Positions 1 through 8,500 of a DNA stretch of 24,856 nt are shown piece after piece. The DNA comes from Lachnospiraceae bacterium. GTDB taxonomy: Bacteria; Bacillota; Clostridia; Lachnospirales; Lachnospiraceae. The notes under the pieces were generated by a model. It was not told where the DNA came from. It was given only the letters and a program-made list of their open reading frames with translations, and ran no database searches. The stretch covers positions 1-24,856 of the forward strand of contig CAADSM010000042.1 of the NCBI GenBank assembly GCA_900751785.1, written 5' to 3'. Numbering within the stretch: position 1 is the stretch's first letter; the number at the start of each line of letters is the position of its first letter. The translations under genes and the position numbers were made by a program.

Positions 1-70
1 GGTCTCCACCCCCCGCCGCACTGGCGCGCCCCAGCCCGCACTTCGTGCCAAGACTGTGAATGTGTGCGGG
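1..70. other. GC-rich window edge with small inverted repeats
   Basis: The first 50 bases are about 78% G+C (39 of 50 by my count), well above the genes that follow. CCCGCAC at 35-41 pairs with GTGCGGG at 64-70, and a tighter hairpin GCAC-TTC-GTGC lies at 38-48. No T-run follows, so it is not a standard terminator. No reading frame is visible. It may be the end of an intergenic repeat or of an upstream transcript's 3' structure; the window starts too late to tell. Confidence 0.35.
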
Positions 71-111
71 TATTCATACTATGCTGACAGAGTTATGGGA
101 GGAGAAGGAAC

Positions 112-495
112 ATGAAATTATCAATTATACATCATATTGCAATTATTGTCTCTGATTATGAAAAATCAAAAGATTTTTATGTGAATAAGCTTGGATTCGA
201 GATCATCCGGGAGAATTATCGTTCGCAGAGGGACGACTGGAAGCTGGATCTTCGTGTCAACGACACGACAGAGCTGGAGGTTTTCGGGGTGAATCATCCG
301 CCGAAGCGTGTGAACAGGCCGGAAGCGGCGGGGCTCCGCCACCTGGCTTTTTACACAGAAGATGTGGAGGCGGCTGCGGCAGAGCTGAAAGAAAAAGGGA
401 TTCCAACGGAGCCGGTGAGAGTGGATGAATTTTCCGGAAAGAGATTTACTTTTTTCGCGGATCCGGACGGACTTCCGATCGAGCTTCACGAATGA
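112..495 (+). CDS. VOC family protein (glyoxalase I-like, GloA2/SMU1112c type)
   Basis: This is a 127-aa single-domain vicinal-oxygen-chelate protein, a full-length member of the small glyoxalase/bleomycin-resistance group. It starts with the typical strand HHIAIIVSDYEKSKDFY and ends with FFADPDGLPIELHE. Metal-ligand positions of glyoxalase I can be matched to H8, E54 or E56, H77 and E124, so a metal-binding lyase or isomerase on a thiol adduct is possible. The substrate cannot be read from sequence, because many such proteins are annotated as lactoylglutathione lyase without proof. The ATG at 112 follows GGGAGGAG at 98-105. The gene appears monocistronic or the first of a short run; the MATE gene starts 58 bases downstream. 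Family confidence is high and function is open. Confidence 0.85.
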   Translation: MKLSIIHHIAIIVSDYEKSKDFYVNKLGFEIIRENYRSQRDDWKLDLRVNDTTELEVFGVNHPPKRVNRPEAAGLRHLAFYTEDVEAAAAELKEKGIPTEPVRVDEFSGKRFTFFADPDGLPIELHE

Positions 496-553
496 TTTCA
501 GAATGCGGGATACACAGTTTCTGCAAAATTAAGAAATAAGAGATGGATTTAGG

Positions 554-1987
554 ATGAGAGAAAAAATAAAAACAGACCAGGATCAGGTGTTCAAGAACTT
601 TCCTGTCCAGAAAGCACTCCGGGTCATGATCGTTCCGGCGGTGATCAGCCAGCTGATCGTGCTGATCTACAATATGGCGGACACCTTCTATGTGGGGCAG
701 ACAAATAATCCGTATATGGTGGCGGGAACGTCCCTGATCCTGCCGGTGTTCAACATCACGCTCTGCCTTGCCGGGCTTGCGGGGGTCGGAGGCGGGGCTC
801 TTATTTCCCGTCTGCTGGGACAGAATCGGGAGGATGAGGCGAGAAGAGTGAGCGCCTTTTCCCTCTATCTCGGGATTCTGATCGCGGCAGTATTTTCTGG
901 GGTTATGGGAATCTTCATGAAGCCGATCCTGGAGCTCCTTGGCGCGGGGGCAAATACATATGAGTATGCCAGGCAGTATGCCTTTTGCGTGATCGTTTTC
1001 GGAGGCGTTCCGACGGTACTTTCTAATGTGCTTTCCAACCTGATCCGAAGCATCGGGCGGTCCAGGGAAGCTGGGGCAGGGATTATACTGGGCGGCCTTC
1101 TGAACATTGCGCTGGACCCGCTGTTCATGTTTGTCCTGCTCCCGGACGGGTATGAGGTGCTGGGCGCAGGGATCGCGACGGCAATGTCCAACTGTATCGC
1201 ATGCCTGTTTTTTCTCATTGTGCTGATCCGAATGGGAAAGGGATCTGTGATTACATTCAGTCCGAGGGCAGGAATGGCGGAAAAGGCGAGTATTGCAGCA
1301 GTGTTTGCGGTCGGGATCCCGTCAGCGGTGGCTACGTTCCTGTTTGACCTGGACTATGTCGTGATCGACAAGCTGATGGTCTCCTACCATGACCTTGCGC
1401 TGGCGGCGATCGGGATCGTACTCAAGGTGGAGCGCTTCCCTCTGAATGTTGGCATCGGCATCTGCCAGGGAATGCTGCCTCTTGTGGCATATAATTACGG
1501 CGCCGGAAATCAGAAGCGGATGAATGATACGATCCGGCTCGCCAGAGGACTCGGTCTTGTCATCGCGGCTGTCAGCATCCTGCTCTATGAGATATTTGCC
1601 GGACAGTTTGTCCGACTTTTTATCTCAGATGCGCAGACGATCGAAATGGCGTCGGCATTCTTAAGGATCCGTGTACTGGCAACGCCGCTTATGTTCCTGA
1701 GTTTCTTTACGGTCTATCTGTTCCAGGCGTTCGGAAAAGGCAGGATATCCCTCTTCCTGGGAGTGACCAGATGGCTTGTCTTCAATATCCCCATGCTGTT
1801 CATCCTGAACAGTATCTTCGGGATGTACGGGATCGTCTGGTCGCAGGTGACGGCGGATACACTGACCGTGTTCCTGTCGTTCTATGTGTACCGGAGATTT
1901 CGTCCCGGGAAAGAGGAGATGGAAAGAAAGAGACAGCAGCTTCAGGAGAAAGGACAGACAGATGAATGGAAAAGGATTGAATCGTGA
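554..1987 (+). CDS. MATE family efflux transporter
   Basis: This 477-aa polytopic membrane protein has about twelve predicted hydrophobic helices in two repeated halves, as expected of MATE (multi antimicrobial extrusion) antiporters. These expel cationic drugs or metabolites using a Na+ or H+ gradient. Typical features are the N-terminal PAVISQLIVLIYNMADTFYVG helix region, a GxGGGALISRLLGQ-like stretch around residues 77-91, and PLFMFVLLP with the middle loop. The second half has GIPSAVATF and GICQGMLPLVAYNYGAG. The charged tail from about residue 450 is cytoplasmic. The ribosome site before the ATG at 554 is weak (AAGAGATGG at about 538-546). The end overlaps the start of the next gene by 26 bases, suggesting translational coupling to the TraX-like protein. 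Substrate is unknown. Confidence 0.92.
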   Translation: MREKIKTDQDQVFKNFPVQKALRVMIVPAVISQLIVLIYNMADTFYVGQTNNPYMVAGTSLILPVFNITLCLAGLAGVGGGALISRLLGQNREDEARRVSAFSLYLGILIAAVFSGVMGIFMKPILELLGAGANTYEYARQYAFCVIVFGGVPTVLSNVLSNLIRSIGRSREAGAGIILGGLLNIALDPLFMFVLLPDGYEVLGAGIATAMSNCIACLFFLIVLIRMGKGSVITFSPRAGMAEKASIAAVFAVGIPSAVATFLFDLDYVVIDKLMVSYHDLALAAIGIVLKVERFPLNVGIGICQGMLPLVAYNYGAGNQKRMNDTIRLARGLGLVIAAVSILLYEIFAGQFVRLFISDAQTIEMASAFLRIRVLATPLMFLSFFTVYLFQAFGKGRISLFLGVTRWLVFNIPMLFILNSIFGMYGIVWSQVTADTLTVFLSFYVYRRFRPGKEEMERKRQQLQEKGQTDEWKRIES

Positions 1988-2708
1988 TGTGATCAAATAT
2001 ATCGCCATGTTTACCATGCTCCTGAACCATATTGCAAATATCTTTCTTACGCCGGGCACCCCGCTGTTTACGCTCCTTGTGGATATCGGATATTTCACCG
2101 CGCCGGTGATGTGCTATTTTCTTGTGGAGGGATATCACTACACACATTCAAAAAAGCGCTACGCCGGGCGGCTGGCGGTATTCGCCCTGCTCTCGGAGAT
2201 CCCGTTCTGCCTTGCATTTTCCGAGGCGTATACCGGGGAGAGGATCATCTCCTTCTGTGGGTTCAATATGATCTTTACCCTGCTGCTGTGCTTCGGCATC
2301 CTGTATGTGAGGGAAAATGTGCGGGATGGAATCCTTGCAGGCGTACTGATCGCCGTGCTTTTTCTGATCTCTCTGTTTTCAGACTGGGCGCTCGCCGCGC
2401 CGCTGTTTACCCTTCTGTTTGCCAGTGCCGGAGGGGACAAAAGAAAAGTGCGGAATGCGTTTCTCATCGGAGCGGCGGTATTTGCCTTTCTCGGCTTTTC
2501 ACCGGGTATCAGCGCGGCTCAGACCTTGCAGAGCCTGATCGATGCCGTTTTGTCGGCAGCGGGGATCCTGGCGGCGGGAATTGCAGTCGTCTGCTTCTAT
2601 AACGGAAAACGGATGGAACGGGGAAGGACGTTCTCAAAGTGGTTCTTCTATCTGTTTTATCCGGTTCATCTGCTGATTCTCGGTGGTATTCGGATTCTCA
2701 TACTCTAA
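1962..2708 (+). CDS. TraX family membrane protein
   Basis: This 248-aa protein matches the TraX family (named for the F-pilin N-acetylase TraX), a set of polytopic membrane proteins common in Firmicutes where no pilus is made. Hallmarks are KYIAMFTMLLNHI at the N-terminus, then EGYHYTHSKKRYAGRLAVFALLSEIPF at about residues 57-82, and several further hydrophobic helices ending in FYLFYPVHLLILGG. I start it at ATG 1962, because AGGAGAAAGG at 1944-1953 is 8 bases upstream. An in-frame ATG at 1884 would add 26 hydrophilic residues lying wholly inside the MATE gene with no ribosome site. It overlaps the MATE gene by 26 bases. A role as an acyl- or acetyltransferase on a surface molecule is inferred from the family name only. 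Confidence 0.85.
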   Translation: MNGKGLNRDVIKYIAMFTMLLNHIANIFLTPGTPLFTLLVDIGYFTAPVMCYFLVEGYHYTHSKKRYAGRLAVFALLSEIPFCLAFSEAYTGERIISFCGFNMIFTLLLCFGILYVRENVRDGILAGVLIAVLFLISLFSDWALAAPLFTLLFASAGGDKRKVRNAFLIGAAVFAFLGFSPGISAAQTLQSLIDAVLSAAGILAAGIAVVCFYNGKRMERGRTFSKWFFYLFYPVHLLILGGIRILIL

Positions 2709-2709
2709 A

Positions 2710-2788
2710 TTATTCATATTTTTATCCATAAATTAAAAATATAGATAAAAACATGAATAAAACTTGATTATTCGTATTTTCATCTATA
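2710..2788. repeat. Three copies of a 21-bp element: probable operator array of the satD promoter
   Basis: A 17-bp core, GATRAAAAYAYGAATAA, extended by TATR on its 5' side, occurs three times between the TraX gene and satD. Copies lie at 2710-2730 (minus), 2740-2760 (plus) and 2768-2788 (minus). They differ from each other at only 2-5 positions, mostly transitions. Copies 1 and 2 are inverted, and copy 3 fills the gap between the -35 and -10 of the satD promoter. Conservation in a non-coding AT-rich spacer and placement over the promoter fit repressor binding. The HTH at the end of SatD itself is the obvious candidate ligand (inference). Confidence 0.7.
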
Positions 2789-2792
2789 TACT
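2764..2792 (+). promoter_or_regulatory. satD promoter
   Basis: A -35 TTGATT at 2764-2769 and a -10 TATACT at 2787-2792 are separated by 17 bases. Transcription would start near 2799, just before the ribosome site GGAGGG at 2801-2806, so the leader is very short. The third 21-bp element (2768-2788) occupies the spacer, so a bound protein should block polymerase. Confidence 0.65.
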
Positions 2793-2812
2793 GTAGATAT
2801 GGAGGGAACAGT

Positions 2813-3493
2813 ATGGAGCATTCGAATACAATACAATCTTTTGTCGCTGTCATCGGCGATATGAAGGATTCCAGACATCTTGAAAACAGAAAAGAAGTCC
2901 AGGTTCGCCTTCAGGGAATCCTGGACCGGCTGAACGAAAAATATAAAGATGAGATCGTGTCCAGATTCCTGATCACGCTGGGGGACGAATTTCAGGGGCT
3001 TCTGAGCAGCGGGAAATACATCCTGGATATGGTAAATGAGATCAGGATGGAGATGTACCCTGTCCGTCTCCGGTTCGGGATCGGATTCGGACAGATCACC
3101 ACGGATATCAGGACAGAAATGGCGCTGGGCGCAGATGGTCCGGGATATTACCGCGCACGCGAGGCGGTCGAGCTGCTGAAAGAGCGGGAGAAGAAGAAGC
3201 GGTCGGTATTGGCAGAGCTCTGCCTTAAGATGGATGAAACGCACAGGGATAAGGAAATTCTGCTGAACACGGTCTTTGATCTGATGTATGTGGTGGAGAG
3301 CGGCTGGACAGACCGTCAGAGAGAGGTTATATGGGATATGCTTCTCCATGGGGACGGGCAGCAGAACACAGCCAGCAGGCTTGATATAACGCAGTCAACA
3401 GTCCAGAAGACGCTGGCGGCGGGGAGGTACTATACCTATGAAAGCGCATTGAAAAACGCGTCAGAAATACTTGGAGATATACAGGATGATTAA
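2813..3493 (+). CDS. SatD family protein with C-terminal helix-turn-helix
   Basis: This 226-aa protein matches the SatD family, named after the Streptococcus mutans sat acid-tolerance locus; the biochemical role is not established to my knowledge. Two acidic motifs stand out: VIGDMKDSR (D16, D19) and LITLGDEFQGLL (D58, E59). They are followed by RFGIGFGQI (about 87-95) and GADGPGYYRAREAVEL (about 106-121). Their order and spacing recall palm-domain nucleotidyl cyclases (GGDEF-like), an inference of mine. Residues about 165-215 form a sigma-4/LuxR-like HTH (TDRQREVIWDMLL, then ASRLDITQSTVQKTL). The ATG at 2813 follows GGAGGG with 6-base spacing. The stop overlaps the DUF3307 gene by 8 bases, so the two are translationally coupled. 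Autoregulation through the upstream element array is likely but unproven. Confidence 0.85.
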   Translation: MEHSNTIQSFVAVIGDMKDSRHLENRKEVQVRLQGILDRLNEKYKDEIVSRFLITLGDEFQGLLSSGKYILDMVNEIRMEMYPVRLRFGIGFGQITTDIRTEMALGADGPGYYRAREAVELLKEREKKKRSVLAELCLKMDETHRDKEILLNTVFDLMYVVESGWTDRQREVIWDMLLHGDGQQNTASRLDITQSTVQKTLAAGRYYTYESALKNASEILGDIQDD

Positions 3494-4259
3494 ATCAGTT
3501 TTTACGATTTTGTTGTGTGTGCACCTGCTTGGGGATTTTTATTTTCAGACACAGAAAATGGCAGACAAAAAGCAGAGTCAGTTCTTCTGGACTGTCTGTC
3601 ACTGCCTGATCTACGGGGCATGTTCGGGACTCTTATTCTGCTTTTTCCTGCCCGGGATGAAATTGCGATATATTCTGGTATTTATTTCGGCTCATGCTGT
3701 GATCGATATAGTGAAATATGCTGCATGCCGCTTTTTAAGGGGCATGCAGCAGTTTACAGTGTTCATAGAGGGACCCCGCGCAAGAAGGAATGTCTTCCTG
3801 ATAGACCAGGCGGTTCATCTGATCACGATCCTTTGGATTTCATACTGGCTGGGGGAGACTGAGATTACGCTGCTATACAGAGATGGGCTTGGCATCCTTT
3901 TTGATTCTTTTAATATGCCGGAATCGACATTTCTAAAGTGGGCGGCAGTCCTGCTGCTTATCCATAAACCGGTCAATATCCTGATCGCAAATATCCTTTC
4001 CGGGTATAAGCCCTCGGACAAACAGGATCAGGAGGGGGCAGACCGGAATGCGGGCAGGATGATCGGCACTCTCGAACGGATCATCATGGTCATCTTCATC
4101 TCGATCGGTCAGTATTCAGCGGTGGGGCTTGTACTCACCGCAAAATCTATCGCGCGGTATGACAGGATCTCAAAGGATCAGGCGTTTGCGGAGTATTATC
4201 TGCTGGGAACACTGTTAAGTACGATCTGTGCGGTTTTGGCAGCGCTTATGTTCCTTTAG
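3486..4259 (+). CDS. DUF3307 family polytopic membrane protein
   Basis: This 257-aa protein matches DUF3307, a membrane family often found beside SatD-type genes. About six to seven hydrophobic helices are visible. Conserved His/Asp pairs sit in or at the helices: HLLGDFYFQ (H13, D17), H39, HAVIDIVKY (H70, D74, K77) and DQAVHLI (D107, H111). Such HxxxD spacing is typical of intramembrane metal-dependent hydrolases, so an enzymatic role is possible, but no function is known to me. I start it at ATG 3486, preceded by GGAG at 3473-3476 with 9-base spacing; a TTG at 3471 in frame lacks a ribosome site. It overlaps satD by 8 bases and almost certainly works with it. Confidence 0.8.
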   Translation: MIKSVFTILLCVHLLGDFYFQTQKMADKKQSQFFWTVCHCLIYGACSGLLFCFFLPGMKLRYILVFISAHAVIDIVKYAACRFLRGMQQFTVFIEGPRARRNVFLIDQAVHLITILWISYWLGETEITLLYRDGLGILFDSFNMPESTFLKWAAVLLLIHKPVNILIANILSGYKPSDKQDQEGADRNAGRMIGTLERIIMVIFISIGQYSAVGLVLTAKSIARYDRISKDQAFAEYYLLGTLLSTICAVLAALMFL

Positions 4260-4359
4260 ATATACCAGGCGCACAGCATGGACAGAATGAGAAATGCATA
4301 CATATGACGGTTGTCAGTGATAAATAAGTGGAACAGAAACAGATAAGGAGGACATCTGG

Positions 4360-5514
4360 ATGAAATTCTTTCATCTTTCGGACCTGCACATCGGACTGAA
4401 GCTCTTTAACCGGGATCTTCGGGAAGATCAGGAATATATTTTACGGCAGATCACGGATATCGCTGTCCGGGAACAGCCGGAGGCAGTGGTCATAGCGGGA
4501 GATATCTACGATAAGGCAGTGCCGTCCGCTGAGGCAGTGGAAGTGTTTGACCGTTTCATCGCAGGGCTGAATGCCGCTCTGCCGGATACAGCGGTGATGA
4601 TGATCGCCGGGAATCATGACAGCGGCCCCAGGATCAACTGCTTCCGGAGCGTGCTCTCCAGGCAGAACGTGTACATGATCGGCCAGCCGCCGAGAATGGA
4701 AGGAGAGCAGATCGAGAAAGTGGTCTTGGAGGATGAATTCGGTCCCGTGAACTTTTACCTGCTGCCTTTTGTCAGACCATCCATGGTAAAACAGCTCACC
4801 GGGGTAGATGAGAACGGAAACAACCTGTCCTATGACGAGGCCCTGCGCCGCCTGATCGGACGTGAGGAAATCGATCCCTCTCAGAGAAATGTGCTCGTCA
4901 GCCATCAGTTCTATCTTCCTGCGGGGACACATGCAGAGGATGTGGAGCGCATGGATTCGGAAATACGGACCGTGGGAAATATCGACCAGGTATCCGCGGA
5001 TATTCTGGAGCGGTTTGACTATGCGGCGCTGGGACATATTCACAAGCCTTTGAAAGCGGGAAGCGAATTCTGCCGTTACTGCGGCACTCCCCTTGCCTGT
5101 TCTGTCAGCGAAGCGGGACAGCAGAAAGGCATTGTCATGGTGGAACTGGGAGAAAAAGGAGACAGGAAGACAGCGGTCCTTCCCCTGGAACCGCTCCGGC
5201 AGGTGCGGGTGATCCGGGGAGAGCTGGAGGAAGTGCTGAAACAAGGATGCGGGGATTATGTGACCGTGATCCTGACGGACAGGGTGGATCTGGATGTCTT
5301 TGACATGCAGGATAAGATCCGCAGCGCGTTCCCTAATCTTTTGGAGATCCGCCGGGAGACGCTGCGCAGGACAGACTATGGGAGAGCGTATGCAGTTCAG
5401 GAGGAGCTTGACCCCTTTGAATTGTGCTGCGCCTTTTTAAATGAGCCGGATGAAGAGGAAAAAGCGCTTCTTCGGGATGTGATCAATACTGTCCGGGAGG
5501 TGATGCAGGAATGA
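4360..5514 (+). CDS. sbcD: Exonuclease subunit SbcD (Mre11-type nuclease)
   Basis: This 384-aa calcineurin-like phosphoesterase is the nuclease half of the SbcCD complex, the bacterial Mre11-Rad50 equivalent. That complex trims hairpins and protein-blocked DNA ends in the cytoplasm. Metal-binding motifs are in order: SDLHIG (D8, H10), AGDIYD (D48), AGNHD (N85, H86), VSHQF (H182) and ALGHIHK (H226, H228). The length is normal for the family. The ATG at 4360 follows a perfect AAGGAGG at 4345-4351 with 8-base spacing. Its stop shares ATGA with the sbcC start. The 100-base gap upstream carries no other gene and no promoter I can name. Confidence 0.97.
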   Translation: MKFFHLSDLHIGLKLFNRDLREDQEYILRQITDIAVREQPEAVVIAGDIYDKAVPSAEAVEVFDRFIAGLNAALPDTAVMMIAGNHDSGPRINCFRSVLSRQNVYMIGQPPRMEGEQIEKVVLEDEFGPVNFYLLPFVRPSMVKQLTGVDENGNNLSYDEALRRLIGREEIDPSQRNVLVSHQFYLPAGTHAEDVERMDSEIRTVGNIDQVSADILERFDYAALGHIHKPLKAGSEFCRYCGTPLACSVSEAGQQKGIVMVELGEKGDRKTAVLPLEPLRQVRVIRGELEEVLKQGCGDYVTVILTDRVDLDVFDMQDKIRSAFPNLLEIRRETLRRTDYGRAYAVQEELDPFELCCAFLNEPDEEEKALLRDVINTVREVMQE

Positions 5515-8500
5515 GACCGCTCAGACTGACTATGCAGGCGTTCGGGTCCTACGGGAAACGGACGGTCATTGATTTTGAACAGACAAACCAGAATCTTTTC
5601 CTGATCACCGGGGACACGGGAGCGGGAAAGACGACCATATTCGACGCCATTGTATTTGCCCTTTACGGGGAGGCAAGCTCCGGAATGAATAAAAAGAACG
5701 GTACGGAGCTTCAGAGCCAGTATGTTGATCCCGGGGTAGAACCTTTTGTGGAGCTGGTCTTCTCAGAGGCGGCGGGAGATGGCAGGGAAGAATACACAGT
5801 CCGCCGGGTGCCAAGGCATGTCCGGCCGCTGAAGCGCGGGACCGGTGTGAAGGAAGAAAGCGAGAGTGTGGCGCTCACTATGCCTGACGGCTCAGAGTAC
5901 CCTCAGAAAGAGACGGACAGAAAACTGGAGGAGATCGTGGGACTGACAAAGAGCCAGTTCATGCAGGTCGCCATGATCGCCCAGGGGGAGTTCATGGAGC
6001 TTCTGCGTGCAAAATCAGACGACAAAAAGATGATCTTCCGGAAGCTCTTCCACACAGAGCTGTATGCAAAGATCGTGGAAGAGCTTGGAAAGAGGAGAAA
6101 GGGAAAGCAGCAGGAGATGGCGCAGATCCGCACAGTGTGCCAGACCGAAGTCTCCCATGTGGATGTGCCGGAAGACTATGAGCAGGCGGAAAAGCTCACA
6201 GAATTGAAGAAACGCATTGTCTCCTCAGACCGGCTTTCCGTGGTGGATATGGAGCGGCTGCTGGAAGATCTGGCACGTCTCTGCGGCATTTTAAAAGAAC
6301 GCTGTGATCAGGCTCGGAAGGAATACGATGCGGCAGACCGAAATCATCTGGAAAAGCGGGATGCCTATACTGCCGGGGTACAGCTCTTAAAACGCTTCGA
6401 TGAACTGGAACAGGCAGAACAGGAGCTGGCAGCCTGCGCCTCTAAGGAGGATAAGATCCGAGAGACCGAAGAAAAGATTCAGCGGATCAGCGGGGCGTAT
6501 GAGATCCAGTCGGTATTCCAAAGGTACATGGATGCCGTCCGGACTGCGGAGAGCACAAGAAAAAATCTTTCAGAACAGGAGACAGCGATCCCTGCTCTTA
6601 TCGAGACAGGCAAAGAGGCGGAGAGAGAGGCAGAGGCGGCAAAAGAACGGCTCAGACTGGAAATCCGGAACTTTACCCAGGTATCCGAGAGAGTGCAGAA
6701 GTCTCTGGAAATTTTCAGTAAGATCCGGCAGGCGAAAGAACAAGCTTCCCTCGCACAGGAAGAATGCCGCCGCACAGAGCAGGAAGCGAAAGACGCGCAG
6801 AAAAAAATGCAGGCGCTTGAGGAAAACGAACGTCTGTGGCGCAGTCAGGCGGAAGCCCTTTCCCAGGCAGAGATCAACCATGAGCGCTGGCAGGCAGAAT
6901 GTGCAAAAGCTGAGGAAATCGGGAAGGATATCACAGCGGCGAAAGCTTCCGCAAAGGAGGTGCAGGCGCAGAGAAATACAGCGGATCAGGCGAAGCAGGC
7001 TTTTGCCGAAGCAAGCGGTATATATGAGACCAGAAATCAGGAATATGAGACAAGGAGGAGGATCTTTCTCAATGAGCAGGCCGGACTGATCGCAAGAGAG
7101 CAGCTCCGTCCGGGAAAACCGTGTCCTGTCTGCGGTTCTCTGGAGCATCCTCATCCCTGTGAGATAAAAGATGAGCACAGGGATCTCAGCAGGGAAGCAT
7201 TGGATGCGGCGGAACAGGAAGTGGGGAGCTTAAGAGAGAGGCAGGAAAAGGCAGCGTCAGCCGCTCAGGCAGCATCAACACTTCTGGAAGAAAAGGAGAA
7301 AAGCCTAAAAGAAGAGCTGCTCAGACTGCGTCAGAAGCTGAGTGAAAATTTCTCCTCTCATGAAGAAGTTAAGACGCTGGGACAGGCAGAAGAAACGCTG
7401 GGATCATGGAAAGAGTCGCTCCGCCGGGAAGGCAGACGTCTGGCAGAGGACATACAGACCCTGAAGAAGCTTCGAGGATATCTGCTTGGGATCGAAGAGA
7501 AAAAGACAGCGCTGAAAACGGCGGCGGAACAGTCGTCTCAGAGGGCTGTTGAGGCAAAGACCGCATTTGCCGCAAAGCAGGCAGAGCTGGAGCATCTGGA
7601 ATCGTCCCGTGATTACCAGAGTGAGAAAGAGGCACAGGCAGCGCTTGCCAGGGCAGAAGAAGGGCGCAACAATGTGGAAACGATTTCCCGGACCGCGGAA
7701 TTAAAGGAACAGCAGGCCAAGTCCGCCATAACAAAGGCGGATGCCCTGATCAGCCGTTATAAGTCAGAACTCCCGGCTCAGGATGAGGAATGCCGCCGAA
7801 GGAAAGACAGCTATGACAAAATCATGGGAGAGAAGGGACTTTCAGAGACAGAGTGGAAAGCGCTGACAGAAAAATATACCCGGGGAGACGCAGCGGCATT
7901 TCAGGAGCGGGCAGAGGCATGGCAGAAAAGAAAGACAGCCGCCATGAGCAGACGGGATTCCGCGAAAGACGCGATCGGAGGACAGGACCGCCCTGTACCG
8001 GATGAATTGAAAAATGTGGCTGAAACCGCAGAGAAAGAGCTGAAGAGCGCACAGGCACGTTTAGAAGATGCAAAGGGCTATTACAAGACAAATGCATCGG
8101 TGTATGATTCACTGAAACCGGTTATGGAAGAGCGCGGAAAGATCATGGAAGAACACAGGCGGCTGGATGATCTGTATAATCTGCTCTCGGGAAATGTGAC
8201 CGGCAGCCGGATGGATATCGAGACTTATGTCCAGCGCTGCTATCTGGAGCGGATCCTCTATGCGGCAAACCGGCGCTTTGAGGAAATGTCGGCAGGGCAG
8301 TTTGAACTGAGGATGTTTGACATTGATAAGGCAGGAAAGGGAAAGAACCGGGGGCTTGACCTGATGGTCTACTCCACAGTGACCGGAAAGGAACGGGAGG
8401 TCCGCACACTCTCCGGCGGAGAGTCATTTATGGCGGCGCTGTGCCTGGCGCTTGGCATGGCGGACCAGATCCAGGAGAGCGCGGCGTCTGTCAATCTGGA

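Noticed and set aside
1884..1961. N-terminal extension of the TraX-like gene from ATG 1884
   Set aside because: No ribosome site, hydrophilic extra residues unlike the family, and complete overlap with the MATE gene; ATG 1962 has AGGAGAAAGG at proper spacing.
2710..2760. First two 21-bp copies as a terminator of the TraX-like gene
   Set aside because: They can pair as a 17-bp stem, but it is almost all A-T and lacks a T-run after it; the third copy over the promoter favours an operator reading.
6400..7089. Long plus-strand frame inside sbcC encoding a very Arg/Lys-rich protein
   Set aside because: It is the shifted frame of the SbcC coiled coil, whose A/G-rich codons give few stops; composition is unnatural and there is no independent start context.
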